A stretch of DNA of 22,086 nt from Choristocarpus tenellus KU-1152 (lineage: Eukaryota; Phaeophyceae): positions 1-22,086 of the forward strand of contig CAXNAD020000302.1 of the NCBI GenBank assembly GCA_964200185.2, read 5' to 3'. Every line of letters starts with the position of its first letter. Positions within the stretch are counted from its first letter, which is position 1. This document shows positions 9,202 through 21,170 of the stretch, one piece after another. The position numbers were made by a program, and so were the translations under genes. The notes below the pieces were generated by a model that was not told the DNA's origin, did no database searches, and saw only the letters and a program-made list of their open reading frames with translations.

Positions 9202-12200
9202 ATGTTGGGCATTGTCATGCACAGGGTCGTCGCTGCTTTGGCAGTGACTGCAACGATTGCTCAGGCTTTCGGAGGTCGTTCTATGGTAATATCTAAAGGA
9301 GCATGCCAACCTCGGACGCTGTGGGGCGTAGGGCTGTGTTCACGACCGCGGGTGTCTCCATGCACACGGTTGGCCACACTCGAGAACGTAGTGCAGGAAC
9401 CTGCGGTTGAGGAGGGGGAAGATGTAAATGTGGAAGAAGATTTCCAGGAAAATATGTTTGAAAGCCCGATGATGGTTGAGACGCGTTTCGATAGGATTAA
9501 GCGAAACTGGAAGGGTCTTGATTCTCTAGTGGATGTTTCTGAGGTGGAAGAGAGCTACGGTGACTTCGACGACCTCCTTGGGGACGAAAAGGTAACTAAG
9601 TGTGTTCCTTGAGAGATCGTATATGTATTGATGGCCATGTAGCTGTAGGAAACATGTCCGCCTTCTTGTCCGCAGCAAGTCGACCTTCTGCCGCGAGTTT
9701 GCTCAATATAGGGGGAGCCAAACTGCTCTGAACTACTCCAAAATGTAGTCATCTAGAGAACAATAGGTGGGAATCGGTAGTGCTGTGCCCTTACCTATTA
9801 CTGTCTTCTCATTAAAGAGTAGATGAGAAGCTCATGTGGGATAATGAACGTACTCTTCCTGACAGGGCATGCCTATATTGTGGATGTTACGCATGCTGCA
9901 CTAAAAACATGCACCACTTGCTTGTAGGACTCTGCCACGATATCTTTGCGGTGTCTGGTGCATTTATCTACCATCATACCCTTTTCAACAATTCCCATTT
10001 CATCCCCACAGGTAAACTTTGAGCGAGGGGAGACTGTAGTGGGTACTGTTGTGCAGTTTGAGCACGAGGGTGCTCTTATCGACATTGGGGCAAAATCAAC
10101 CGCGTACATGCCTCTCCGAGAGGTAAGTGGCAGTCTTGGACGTCAATGCGGCACAATACCATCAATTTCTTACATGTTAATTTCTGTGGTGTGGTGGTGT
10201 CACTCAATTGTAATACTGTGGTATCTTCTATCTGCCCTTACCTGCATCCTCTATATGCCTCCATAGAAAAAGAGGAGAATTGTTCAAGTGTTTGTTAACT
10301 CCCCACTACAAATTTTGCACAATACGTTCTGTAACATCGATTTTGTTCTGTTTGTCTAGGTGAGCCTCACAGAAGTTGACCGGGCAGAAGATGTGTTGAA
10401 GCTGGATGAAGAAATGGAAGTGATGGTGATCTCTGATGAGAACGAAATGGGGCAGGTAAGCCTAAAATTTTGCATGAGCTTTCTTACAGGCAGTGTGGTG
10501 AAACAAATACCTTCTTGCAGTGTGGTTATTAGGATCTTGTGCCTCTACCTCAAGTGCTCTGTGATGTCTCCCACAGGTGTTGGTCTCCATCCGGAGGATA
10601 GAGTTTCAGGAAGCTTGGGAAAGGGTGCAAGCCATGCAGGCTAATGATGCAGTCTTTGAAGGGCCCATTATATCTGTTAACCGTGGTGGTGCCATTGTGA
10701 TTGTGGAGGTGAGACTTGAGGGAAGGGAACAATCCACTCCTGAAAATATGTGTGTTCTGAGCGATGGTTGTGCATGCATAGGCAGACTGCTGCGGTTGTA
10801 TGAAGGGATTGTATTTCATTAGAAATTTACTCAATTTCCCAACATTGTAGATACGTTTTTTGCTGATTCATAGTGTCAACTTGGTCTTCTTTCCTCTCAA
10901 AAGAATGTCCTTAGCATTTGCTGTACTGTTGACTTAAATGACCTTAATTTGACCCTTTACATCCTCAATAATGCCAGGGGTTGAGAGCCTTCCTACCTGG
11001 ATCTCACATGAGTGGTGGACTCCCCACGGATGAACAGGTTGGGGAAATCCATGCCTTCAAGTTCCTTGAGGTAAGCTTTTCACACAAAAAATATCATGAT
11101 AGCACAGGCAGGGATTGGACAGCACTTGACAACAGTAAAAAGGCCACCCTCATATGCAGTTTGTAATCAATTAGATGTGACTGGAATTGTGATCTGTATG
11201 GAGTCAATTCAACTTGATCTGCAAGAGTTCTACTCATTGCAAAAATATTAAACATGAATATAATTCCTTTTGAAGGGAGGTTTCATCGTTTGTATGGTGG
11301 TGTAAGTCAATGGTGAGAGGTGCATTGTTCTTTGTGTATAGATAGCTTAATGTTTATGACAAGATTTGCTACATCTGAAGGTAGTTCATGGCCTCGTGAT
11401 GCATACTAACATGTCGATACTGAAAGGTGAACAAGAATCGCATGTAAGATGGTGAACAGATTTAACCTTTTGTCGCTACAATTAAATTACAAGAATGTGT
11501 CGATTGTTGTAAGACAGAAGCAGCAAACTCAATGAAATCGAGAATTTACTTGGCTTCAAGTACAGGGCAGATTTAGAGGCCTGACAACATCCAAAAACTG
11601 AATCTTGAGAATTTTTTACCCTATCACATTAAGACACATTTAAATCACGGCTCTAGATGTCACTTGATGGCTTTTGGTTGTTGGTTAGAATGAGGTGGTG
11701 TATTTTGTTGATATTTCTGAACCTCTGATACTATATATTTTGTCTGTGCAGGTCAACCCAGAGACAAGCAAGCTTGTTGTGTCAAACCGCCGTGCTGTGT
11801 TGGAGCAGGAAATGAAGGAACTATCTCGTGGGGATGTGGTGGAGGGGTAAGGACATGCATCTCTTTGTTTGATGTCTTCTATCTTAGACCCTCTAGTCCT
11901 AGGCAAGGATGAACTGTGTAGAATTGATGTAATAAAGAATAGTGTGGTACTCACCGACTATCTCAATGCCAACATTTAGTGGTGCATGACCAGCAAGACA
12001 ATAGTTGTATAAAGTTTTGAAGTTTACTGTACATGCAGTACTAACAAGATGATTTAATTGAATGGCTCTGAATGCCCCTGCCCGGCCATCCAAAATTGTA
12101 TTTATTTCCTGTGCTCCAAACAAATCAAGTGTCATCAAGGCGATCAAGCCATATGGTGCCTTTGTTGAGATCCGAGGCATGTCTGGGCTTCTTCACATCT

Positions 12201-13373
12201 CTCAGATCTCGTTTGACAGAATTGAGGACCTGAGCACCATTGTTCATGAGGGCATGGCTATCAAGTGCATGATCATTGACCATGACAAGGTAATGTTGTG
12301 ATGCAATTGAGAAACTTTTCTTGTTTTTTATTTTTTGGTGTTCTGCATGTCTCCTTGTGTTGATGCAATCTGTTTTTTTTGCTTTGCACCTGAACAGGGT
12401 TTTAAGCCCTGTGGTCTCCCCTCATTGGTAAGGTTCATGATCTAAAACTAAACTTTCTGTCAGTGGGTTGTTTATTGCTGGCTGTGTAATACCTACTTAC
12501 TCGATACTTTGAATTTATTTTGAATTCAGGTCAATGGACGTATTGCACTAAGCACCAAGACCTTGGAGCCAGAGCCAGGAGACATGCTGAAGAACCCCCA
12601 GGCTGTGTATGAAAATGCAGAGGTAAAGAATGTACCAGTATTGTGCTGCACTATTCAATGCTCTATTCAGTGTAATGTTCTGCTCAACATGTTTCCTTCT
12701 GTCCACAGATCTGAGCCCTCTTCATGAATGGTGTCTCAACCCCACTGCAGTTGTACCCTCTTTTGTACATTGTTAATTTCTTCCTGTGACAGAAATGTTC
12801 AAAGATTGGATAGTAAGAGTAAGTATAGTTTGCTACTTCTGTTGTAAGATTTTGAGGAGTATGAGCCTGCTGACAAGGTAACTGCAACGGGCATGGCTTG
12901 TACCCTATTTTTTGTGCTGATGGGCTCCAATGTGACAAAATCTCATCTGTGTTTTCTTGATGTCCTCATACAGGCTACAGCCAGGAAGTACCATGAGCGT
13001 ATGGAGGTTGAGCGCAAGGCACGGGAGGAGGCAGCCAAGAGCATTGTAATGGGACTAGGTGATGGACTCCAGTCCTTGGACACAGATGTTCTTGCAGGAA
13101 TTGCGGATGGCATTGAGAATGTACTCAACCCTGGGAGTGGATCAGATGTAAGTGCTTGTGTTTTTTCTTCTGTGAGATGGTTCATATTGGCACTATATAG
13201 AAAAAAATCCACTTTAATGAAGGTTGGCAAGTGTTCTCCCCTGTCCTTGCAATTTTGTTTTGCCGTAGTGTACCCTCAACATGCAACAAGATGTGACAAA
13301 CAATTTTTACCCTCGTTTCTCATGCCCCCTGTCTCTTGCGCAGTACTGATAACATCTGCAGGACGCTGTATGA
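9202..13373 (+). CDS. rps1: Plastid 30S ribosomal protein S1, nuclear-encoded, 10 exons
   Basis: Binds mRNA on the plastid small ribosomal subunit. My model joins 9202-9591, 10012-10122, 10360-10455, 10577-10708, 10978-11070, 11752-11846, 12130-12289, 12530-12622 and 12974-13147, then a tiny last exon: either 13344-13349 (better pyrimidine tract) or 13362-13373. The protein is about 449-451 aa. Residues 1-22 are a hydrophobic signal ending AQA with Phe23 next, then a basic region, as in bipartite presequences of red-derived secondary plastids. S1 domain 1 lies at about 131-206 ([20 protein letters not shown]), a degenerate S1 domain 2 at about 210-292 ([20 protein letters not shown]), and S1 domain 3 at about 298-372 ([19 protein letters not shown]). 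LEPEPGDML matches cyanobacterial and plastid S1 just after domain 3. All joins keep frame and recover family blocks without gaps. Introns are GT-AG, and eight of nine are phase 0. Confidence 0.93.
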
Positions 13374-15441
13374 GGAAGGAGAATGAAACCTGTCTGCAGA
13401 CAAAGGACTGATGTTAAGTTCACAATAGATCCCCCCCTCCTTGGTCCTTGGAGGAGTGTTGATGCAAGGTACAAGAGATACTAGGTCTTGGAAGATGCAA
13501 TGCTATGGTGTGCATCAGTTAACCATGAGGGTGTATAATGGGTGCCCATACTAGAGAGGCCAGGTCTTACTTACATATTGACCTCATTATCCCTTGTAGG
13601 TTTGTGACTCACAGTCCGAACATCAGATTACCAGCTATGGTATGCTATTCTATGTTGGGAATTGAATGATGATAGAGCATGGTTGGGTGTGGTCATGTGT
13701 GGACGGCCCAAGCAAATAGCTAAGCTTGAGTGTACTTGTGTTATTTCTGTTATACTTTGGAGCTAACCCAGATAGATTTGATTTTGCTTTTTTTTGCACA
13801 GTACAATACATAAGGGAGGTTCCATACACAATATCTTGTATTCTTGGTGCGATATTGTCTTCATCAAGTTGTACTCAACACCTGGCTTTGGGTAACCACA
13901 AAATGAACAAGGTTGAGATAAAATTGTCTTGAGTTGACTCTGTCTAAATTGATGCTTGACCTCATAATGTTCTTCATGTGCAAGATGCAGTAACAATGGT
14001 TTATGATGGTGAAAAAGCTTGGAGTACTGACAACCAGTACTATTTATACCGTTGAGTACTTTGTGCAGAGTCAAACAGACATGGTTTACAATACTTCGTG
14101 CATTGTGATGGGTGCAGTCCTCTATATTTTGAGTGAAAATAATCATTAGCGTGTTTGAATGCTGCATACTACCTCAGGTCTGTAAGTGGTGATCAACATT
14201 TTTTGAGGCATGTTTAAAGTTGGTATCTTGTTTCAATTAAAAGTTAAACCAGACTGTCTATTTCTTAGTACCCAATCAAATTGGTCTCTGGAAGGTTTCT
14301 CTGAAGCCTGAAGGGGACACTTGGCTTCATATGTTGTATTTTTGGGGGTGTGCAAGCTTGTTATCATCTTGTTCTCCTCGTCTGCCCAATGATACTTTTC
14401 CTCTAAGTGTGACTAGATTATATCTGAACAACAATATAAAGTGAATCCGTTGGTGTTCAAGTTGTTCTGGAGCCTGAACGTAATGGAGTTAACTTCTTAA
14501 AAGTTCAAGAACAGGAAAAAGGTGATAGGTGTTTAGCAAAACCCAAGCTACTTGGGTTAGTATTCCAATTTGTCAATGGTACAACAACCAAAATAGTGAC
14601 GGGAAAAGGGCTGTTTTAAACCCTCTTTGTGCCAGGTTGTGGAAGTTGTGAGCCACTTGATTGTTAGGTTGTCTTGATAATAAAATATCCCCAAGGTGAT
14701 TGCATTATGCTCGGAATATTCTTGCACTGACCTATTGCCTGCCAACCATTATAATGCTCTTTTGTCATGTATGGATTGAAATATTTGATATTAGTGTTAC
14801 TATCGTTACTTAAATTATTTCATATTTTGTCAGATGAGATTGTTTGGTTTGATAAATCTAGTTGTACACACACTACAAACACATTATGCTTGCCTTTGGT
14901 GTCATGTGAGTTACGTTTTTTTTGTAGAGTTTTGTATACAGATGACACATTTAAATTCATAGAGGTGTCACCATGTTTTTACTGTTCATCACAAAACGAT
15001 TTTCATATCTTAGCATATTCTAGTCCAGCTACACTAGCTGAACCTCTCCTCTGTTCAGAGTTTTTATATTTCATGTAGTTGATGGCTGGCTTCTGAGCTA
15101 GCTGCAGACACAAGAATGCAGGACACAACCTGCCCCATACCACAAATTCTCCCATTCGTCTGAGGGGTTTTCTACTTACTCAGTGATCAAGCGGTACCCA
15201 CCAAAATCAGACAAGTGATATTGGTAGGTGAAGTGCGGAGGCCTATTGACAAGAGACATTTCAATAAAAAAATTGGGATAATGTAACTTTTGAACAGAAG
15301 TCAGTTTTTGACAAGGGATGCAAAACGATTAGATAGTCCTGGAGCAACCTCTCTTCCAAATATGATGACCAAACTCAAAGAGACCTTGGGAAAGTTTGAG
15401 TGATTGAGGATCTTGAACAAGATGTTGAAGACCATCCATTG
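13374..15441. other. Convergent spacer, first part
   Basis: Follows rps1 and probably contains its 3' UTR. Many short frames, the longest a 134-codon minus frame at 13763-14167, show no motif or splice-supported continuation. No RNA gene or repeat was recognised. Confidence 0.4.
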
Positions 15442-15627
15442 GTGTGTTTGAAAGGTGACCATATCAGCATCATGTTTCTACTCACTTTGTTGTGGAAGAA
15501 ATGTTCTTGCCTGTGGGAAGATTCTAATACTTTGGAATGATAGAAGCAAAATATTTGGGGAGAGTGTGTTTGAAAGGTGACCATATCAGCATCATGTTTC
15601 TGCTCACTTTGTTGTGGAAGAAATGTT
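15442..15627 (+). repeat. 64-bp direct duplication, 122 bp apart
   Basis: 15442-15505 and 15564-15627 are the same 64-bp sequence (starting gtgtgtttgaaaggtgacc) with one difference (tttctactc versus tttctgctc). The near identity points to a recent local duplication. No coding role is visible. Confidence 0.9.
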
Positions 15628-15928
15628 GTCAGTCATGTTTTGAATGGACGGCTGTTTGCTCTTCAAACCAGTCCTTCTTGGGCAAATGTTTTGACACCTG
15701 TGTATGGTGGTACGTTGCTGTTACCACCATAGGGTCCTTTGCATGATCTCCATCCAGCTAGAGTTTACAGCTTTGATTGAGCAAATGTATTGCAGAGGCT
15801 TCCACCGGATAAAACCGCTACACCACAGAAAACTTTGTATCATAGTTAAAGTATCAACTACCTGTTTGCTCTCAACTTATCTTTAGGTCTCTACAGACCT
15901 AATAGTGTCCCTGGTGGTTGTTCATAAC

Positions 15929-16131
15929 CAGTGCCTTTCACTACTAGACACACCATATACAGCTTGTCTAGAACTGATCCAAGAAATGGACGATAATATT
16001 GTGGACGAAATTTGATAGTGCTGGGTATCATCCAGAGTTTCACGAGGAGAAGGTTGCATTGCCTTGGACTGGAACAACCCTTTATGCACTTCCCACTTGT
16101 CAAAGGAACGTTTCATTATTGATTGCTGCTT
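15929..16131 (-). repeat. 203-bp dispersed repeat, copy B
   Basis: Reverse-complement partner of 5315-5517, ungapped, with seven differences. The match breaks abruptly at 15929 and 16131. It sits just past the 3' end of the DHX35-type gene. Sharp edges without terminal repeats suggest a duplicated fragment rather than a complete mobile element. Confidence 0.9.
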
Positions 16132-16397
16132 CGAACTGGGCAATTAACTACTTCATCACAACATGTTTCAAAATAATCATCAATGCCAATAGCACATAAT
16201 GGATCTTTCAGCATTAACTGAGTGACTGAACCCAACCAAAAATGACTGTGGTCTTCACACTTAGTAGAACAGATCTTCTTATTGGTTTTTTTCTTACTTT
16301 TACTTTGTTCATCAGAACAGATCAGAACAGGGTGAGCCCAGAGAGGAATGGGAACCAAATCAAAAGTACATTTTGTTATGAATACAATTGTTGCCAT

Positions 16398-19300
16398 TCA
16401 AGTGTTTTCTAGGCGTGACTTTTTCTCCTCTAATTGAGAATTTTGCTGTCCCAGCTGACCGGTTGTGGGCATCTCTGGCCCTAGTCTCCTTTTCCCCTTT
16501 TGACCAAATTGTCCAGCACCTTGTCTTGTAAACTCATAAAAGTGTGGGGCCAATTCAATCAGCCACCTAAAAGCACAGGGTGGTGAGGTGAAAACAGTTC
16601 AAAGATGCTACAATAATGATGTCACTTATTCACACAAAAAATCGAAATAACTGCCACATCTAGGTGCAAGAAAAAGGCTAACACCTGCACCAACACCTCC
16701 ATGAATTCCGAACATCAATTCAGCACCTGCTAGCACACTATGATATTAATGTTTGAAGAATAGGGAGGACACAACAGCCAACATTCCTCCTCATTCACAT
16801 GTGTGTCATTTACAGGAAGATAGTTAGGCAACAAAACAAAAATTCAAATACTCTCAAGCAGCTATGTTCCCAGTCAATACTATCACTACTACTAGCGCAA
16901 GTCATGTCTGGTATCAGGGTTGGGGCTCAGGGCATAGCGGGTGATAGGAAGAGATTACAACACAGGCATTGTTGGAACAGTTGTCATATGTAGGCAGTAT
17001 ACCCCACGATGTACTGAACTCCAACTCAATCTATCTTGAGAGCATCTATAAACACATCAAGGAGAGGAATACTGAAAAAAAAGTCTTACTTTTTGGATAA
17101 CTGATGAAATATTTCTATTTCCTAATTCAAGTAACATGATGGTAGTGTTGACTACAAAGGCTTATGAGTAGTCAAAAAAGCTCTTTCCATAAAAGTGCAC
17201 GATGTACCCTGAGTTCAGGTTGCTCCTCTCAGCCAATGCCCACCGTGAGGGTAGAGGTTTATATGGACTTGGGAAAAATATTTTAAAGCAATAGAGGGAG
17301 TCTAACAAAGTAAGGTAGATTGCACTCTTTCACAATGTGCCCCAAAACGTTCCAAAGGCAAACTGGTATATTTGAATAGATGGTTGCAAAGTTAAGTACA
17401 TACATTCCCAACAACCAGTTCTTACCTCGGGTCCACTGCACTAACATCCCTTGCAAATAGCTGTGAGGTCTTGGTCACTTCATGGAACACTATCCACTCA
17501 GGGGGTGAACCAAAGTGCGCAAGAACAGAAGAGGGGTGAATTGCCACCACCACACCATCACGGACAGTGCGGTATTGGCCATCTGGACCCATCCGGGCTG
17601 CGTTTGCAAAGAAACCAGCCACAAGGCACCTGATGGTGGTGATTCAGAAGGGTTGAGGTGGTATTAATACTGTGGGTCAGCATTGGTGAATAGTGAGGAA
17701 GTGGAGATATTTGCCGCACTGTTTTTCTCTACAAAAACCTCACCGACGCAGTGCATTGATGTCATCACCACAGCTAGACATGGAGGCACCTTCTGGTGCA
17801 AACCTCTTGCAGTAACTTGCATTGAATCACAAGGGGACAAAAGATTGCAGGGGGAACATAACTTCAAGAGTGAGTTGCGGGTCTCACAGAGTAGGCACAC
17901 TAAGGGGAACCAAAGCTCTTACCATGACAAGCATGACAAGCATGACAACCATGTGAGACCACATCTCCAGAAAGGGGTTTCTTGTCAGGCCACCAGTCTT
18001 CCCGAGGTCAAGGCCAGCAAGGTAAGCAAGCACTACATTAATTAATACCTGGCAAGCTGGGATCGAATCTCCCCCGCCCTGACAAGGGCTCGATAGTTAA
18101 GGCAGTTTTGTTCACACCAGTCAGCTGCACCAGATCCAATGTCCTGGAATGAGTTGAATACATTGAGGTAGGTGATGTGGTCCCCCTCTGTTACTGCAAA
18201 CTCTTCCATGGCCTCCTGTATCGCCTCTCGGCGCTCCTTACGTCCACCACGAGGCTGCAGGAATGGGTTCTGAACTGAAAGCATCGCTGCCACAGTCAGT
18301 GAGTCCTGTCAAGTGCATACAATTCATAAGGAAAATTCTATGCATACTCTTTAAGTGTGTGAGTAAGACAACAGTACTCTTTAGACTGAGGGATCCAACA
18401 AAAGATCCAGCACAAGATGTAACACAAGATGCAGTGCCCTGATCCAAACATAACATCCTCAAGAGCGTAGAGCTAACTTCAAGTAAAGTGCATTACCTCA
18501 ACACAGCCAAAGTCCCAAGATGCTGTGAGGAACTTAGCCACACAAGGTTCCACTGGGAATTCAGCAATGGTTGTCCCAAGGGGTTCAGTTAGGTGGCAGT
18601 CCTCATCAAGGGCGCCAAGTGCATAGAGAAGCTCAAGGGCACGGATCATGGCCTCTGCAGATGGTGGGGATAGAAATTCAAAGTGCAGAATGTCATCGAT
18701 TCCCATGGCCTTGAGCTGGAGGACAACCCAGCAGAGGTCTGATCTTTGCATTTCAGGCACAGTTTTGGATGGAAGGTTGATGTGGTAGTCCTTCTCAGTC
18801 ATAAGTCGGAGGCACTTCCCAGGGGCTACACGACCTGCACGACCTGCTCGCTGCTTTGCTGAAGCCTTAGATGTCACAGTTGTAAGGAGAGTCCCAAATC
18901 CCTGAGCTGGATCATAGAATGGAAGGCGAACAAAGCCAGGATCAACCACATATCGGATGCCATCAATTGTAACCGATGTCTCCGCAATGGTTGTTGCCAC
19001 CACCACTCGGCGAGCTCCCTGTGGACTCTTCTCAAATACCTTCATCTGCATCTTGACAGGTAGAGCTGAGTACAGCGGCAAAACCTGTAGAGGGCCTCCT
19101 CCACCTGTGCCACCCTTCCCCCTTGTGCTAAATTGCCTGGTTCCCATGGACTGTGGGGCTTGATCTCGCAGCATCTCCACCGCAGCGTCAATCTCCTCAG
19201 CTCCTGGGAGAAAGATGAGTATGTCCCCCACTGGTTCAGATGCATGGATAGCAAGAGCTGTGTCCACTGCTGCCTGAATGTAGTTTGACACAGGCTTCTG

Positions 19301-21170
19301 TGCATACAACACATCCACAGGATGCTGTCGACCGACAATTGACATGATTGTGGCTGTGTTTCCCTCACCGTTGTTGGATCTGTCATTATTACAACAACGA
19401 AGAAGATGCTAAGTTCTTGATTGAGATGTTACACCAAGGATTGTATAGATATCACTCCATTAAACTACAAACTAGAGAGGTAAAGACTCACAGTAACTGG
19501 AAGTGAAACGCGTAGCTGTTGGAGTGCAACTGTTGAAGTATATGCACAAAAAACATTGAGGAGCACCCCACTGTGCCCTCCAATTTGTCTTCCAGATTGT
19601 ACAACACAATTCTCAGGTTTGCTTGAGAGATTCAATTACATGCACAGGGGCTTCTGCAAGAAGTTCTCACCAATGTTCCTAAACACAATTGCAACAATGC
19701 TATCCTTGCTTGGCAATAAGAGCTCGCCTGTCAGTCTCAAAAAACTCAAGAAATTCCTCAGCATCCAACGTGGCTGAAGCCACAATGACCCGAAGCTCCT
19801 GGGAAGACAGGGCATCAGTGACGTGAAAAAAGCATAGCTGGAGTCAACAAAAAATTCATGCAGATTTGGCATCATCACTTGCTTTTCAATAATCACTATA
19901 CCTTTCTCTTTCTCATAACTTTCTTGAGCAGACCAAACAGGATATCATTGTAAATAGTCCTTTCGTGAGCCTCGTCCAGCATGACCACACTGTATGCTGA
20001 AAGTAACGGGTCCAGCATCATCTCCCGAAATAGCATTCCATCTGTGCAGAACTTCACCTTGGTTCTTGCCCCTGCCCTGTCAAATCAAAGACCCAACAAC
20101 GCAAAACAATTAGAACACAAAGACCACTTCAAGGCAATCTATAGGAACTACTGACTTTGTTGTACCACACCATGACACACATTATAAAAAAAATGTCTCC
20201 GCTCATCAAGAGGCAAATAAGATTACTTTGGAGCATGCATGGCAAGCTGTCCTCTTGCTTGGTTATGTCTCTGAGCCTTGCAACCTTGTGCTGGTATCCG
20301 TTCAACAACCTAAGGTCCAAGGAATACGGAAGGCTCTTAATGTATCGGTGCAAACCCCATGGTGGACTATGCAGAGAGAGGCCCAGGAAAATCGTTGCTA
20401 CTATATTTCATTGGCATGCCTTCGGGTAACATGGTTGAAGCAATATTGTGTCACAACTTTTCAACATGTGCCTCCACATGTTGGGGACAAGAAATCCCAG
20501 AATCCAGAGTGAGGAAAGGGACAGGGCCTACCAGGAAAACAAGCGAAAGAGTACCTGATGTCAAATCTAACAGCGTAGCCGACTTCTTCCCCCATTCGAG
20601 CCCCCATCTCTTCAGCCACCCTGGCTGCCACGGTAAGGGCCGCCACACGTCGGGGCTGCGTACACACCACGGCGCGGTTTCCTGCAGTCCAGCCTGCCTC
20701 GTGTAAATATTGCGGTATCTGCACAGGAGCGATAAAGCAGAAGTCAATACTCCAGCGTCCCAAACACACACTGTGTTGCACCATTCGCTACACTTGTGAT
20801 CCTAAAAACCGCAGGTGTGCAGCTAGCAGTGCCAATTTGTCAGTGGAGCAACATTGTTTTAGTCTCTATTGACAGTGATTGAGCCTAGTCAAGTCCGTAG
20901 GTTGCCTTCCCTTTATTAGTAGTGCAGCTAATTCTGTATAACGCCCACCTGTGTTGTCTTTCCACAACCTGTCTCTCCCACGATAATGATTGTGCGATAC
21001 TTCTCCAGGGCGTACAGTAGGCTTCGACGATGTCGGTGTATGGGTAGTGCTTTTCTTTGGGCAGTCAACGGTAAGTGGGCCAAACTCTTGCCAATAACAT
21101 GAACTGTCTCTTCCCCACGTTCTCCTCCTCCGAGACCTGGTCCCAAAGATCCTGGCTTCCAGAAAGCCAT
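16398..21170 (-). CDS. DHX35: DEAH-box RNA helicase, DHX35 type, 9 exons
   Basis: Spliceosome-associated ATP-dependent RNA helicase. Exons on the complement: 21170-20949, 20718-20555, 20076-19902, 19798-19728, 19379-18497, 18305-18049, 17815-17744, 17629-17426 and 16566-16398. They give 738 aa (human DHX35 is about 703). The N-terminal [11 protein letters not shown] matches the DHX35 signature FWRPGTEGPG. Motif [10 protein letters not shown] is at 65-73, Ia TQPRRVAA at 94-101, DEAH at 163-166, SAT at 195-197, [11 protein letters not shown] at 339-349 and QRAGRAGR at 387-394. The winged-helix/HA2 region is followed by an OB fold (GFFANAAR) and [12 protein letters not shown] near the C-terminus. 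Start ATG 21170 is preferred to the in-frame ATG 21257, because family members begin just before the FW signature. Intron 4 appears to be GC-AG, and the small exon 7 is inferred from phase and similarity. A Gly-rich insert (about 293-306) lies between motifs IV and V. Confidence 0.95.

Noticed and set aside
13763-14167. 134-codon minus-strand open frame in the convergent spacer
   Set aside because: No domain, no splice support, and composition like the surroundings.
17190-17230. Alternative last helicase exon starting GTGGGCATTGGC
   Set aside because: The bases before it are CACG rather than AG, and the product lacks the WLxELAPHFY tail found in the exon at 16566.
18957-19163. Plus-strand open frame inside helicase exon 5
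   Set aside because: Antisense shadow of a strongly conserved helicase coding region.
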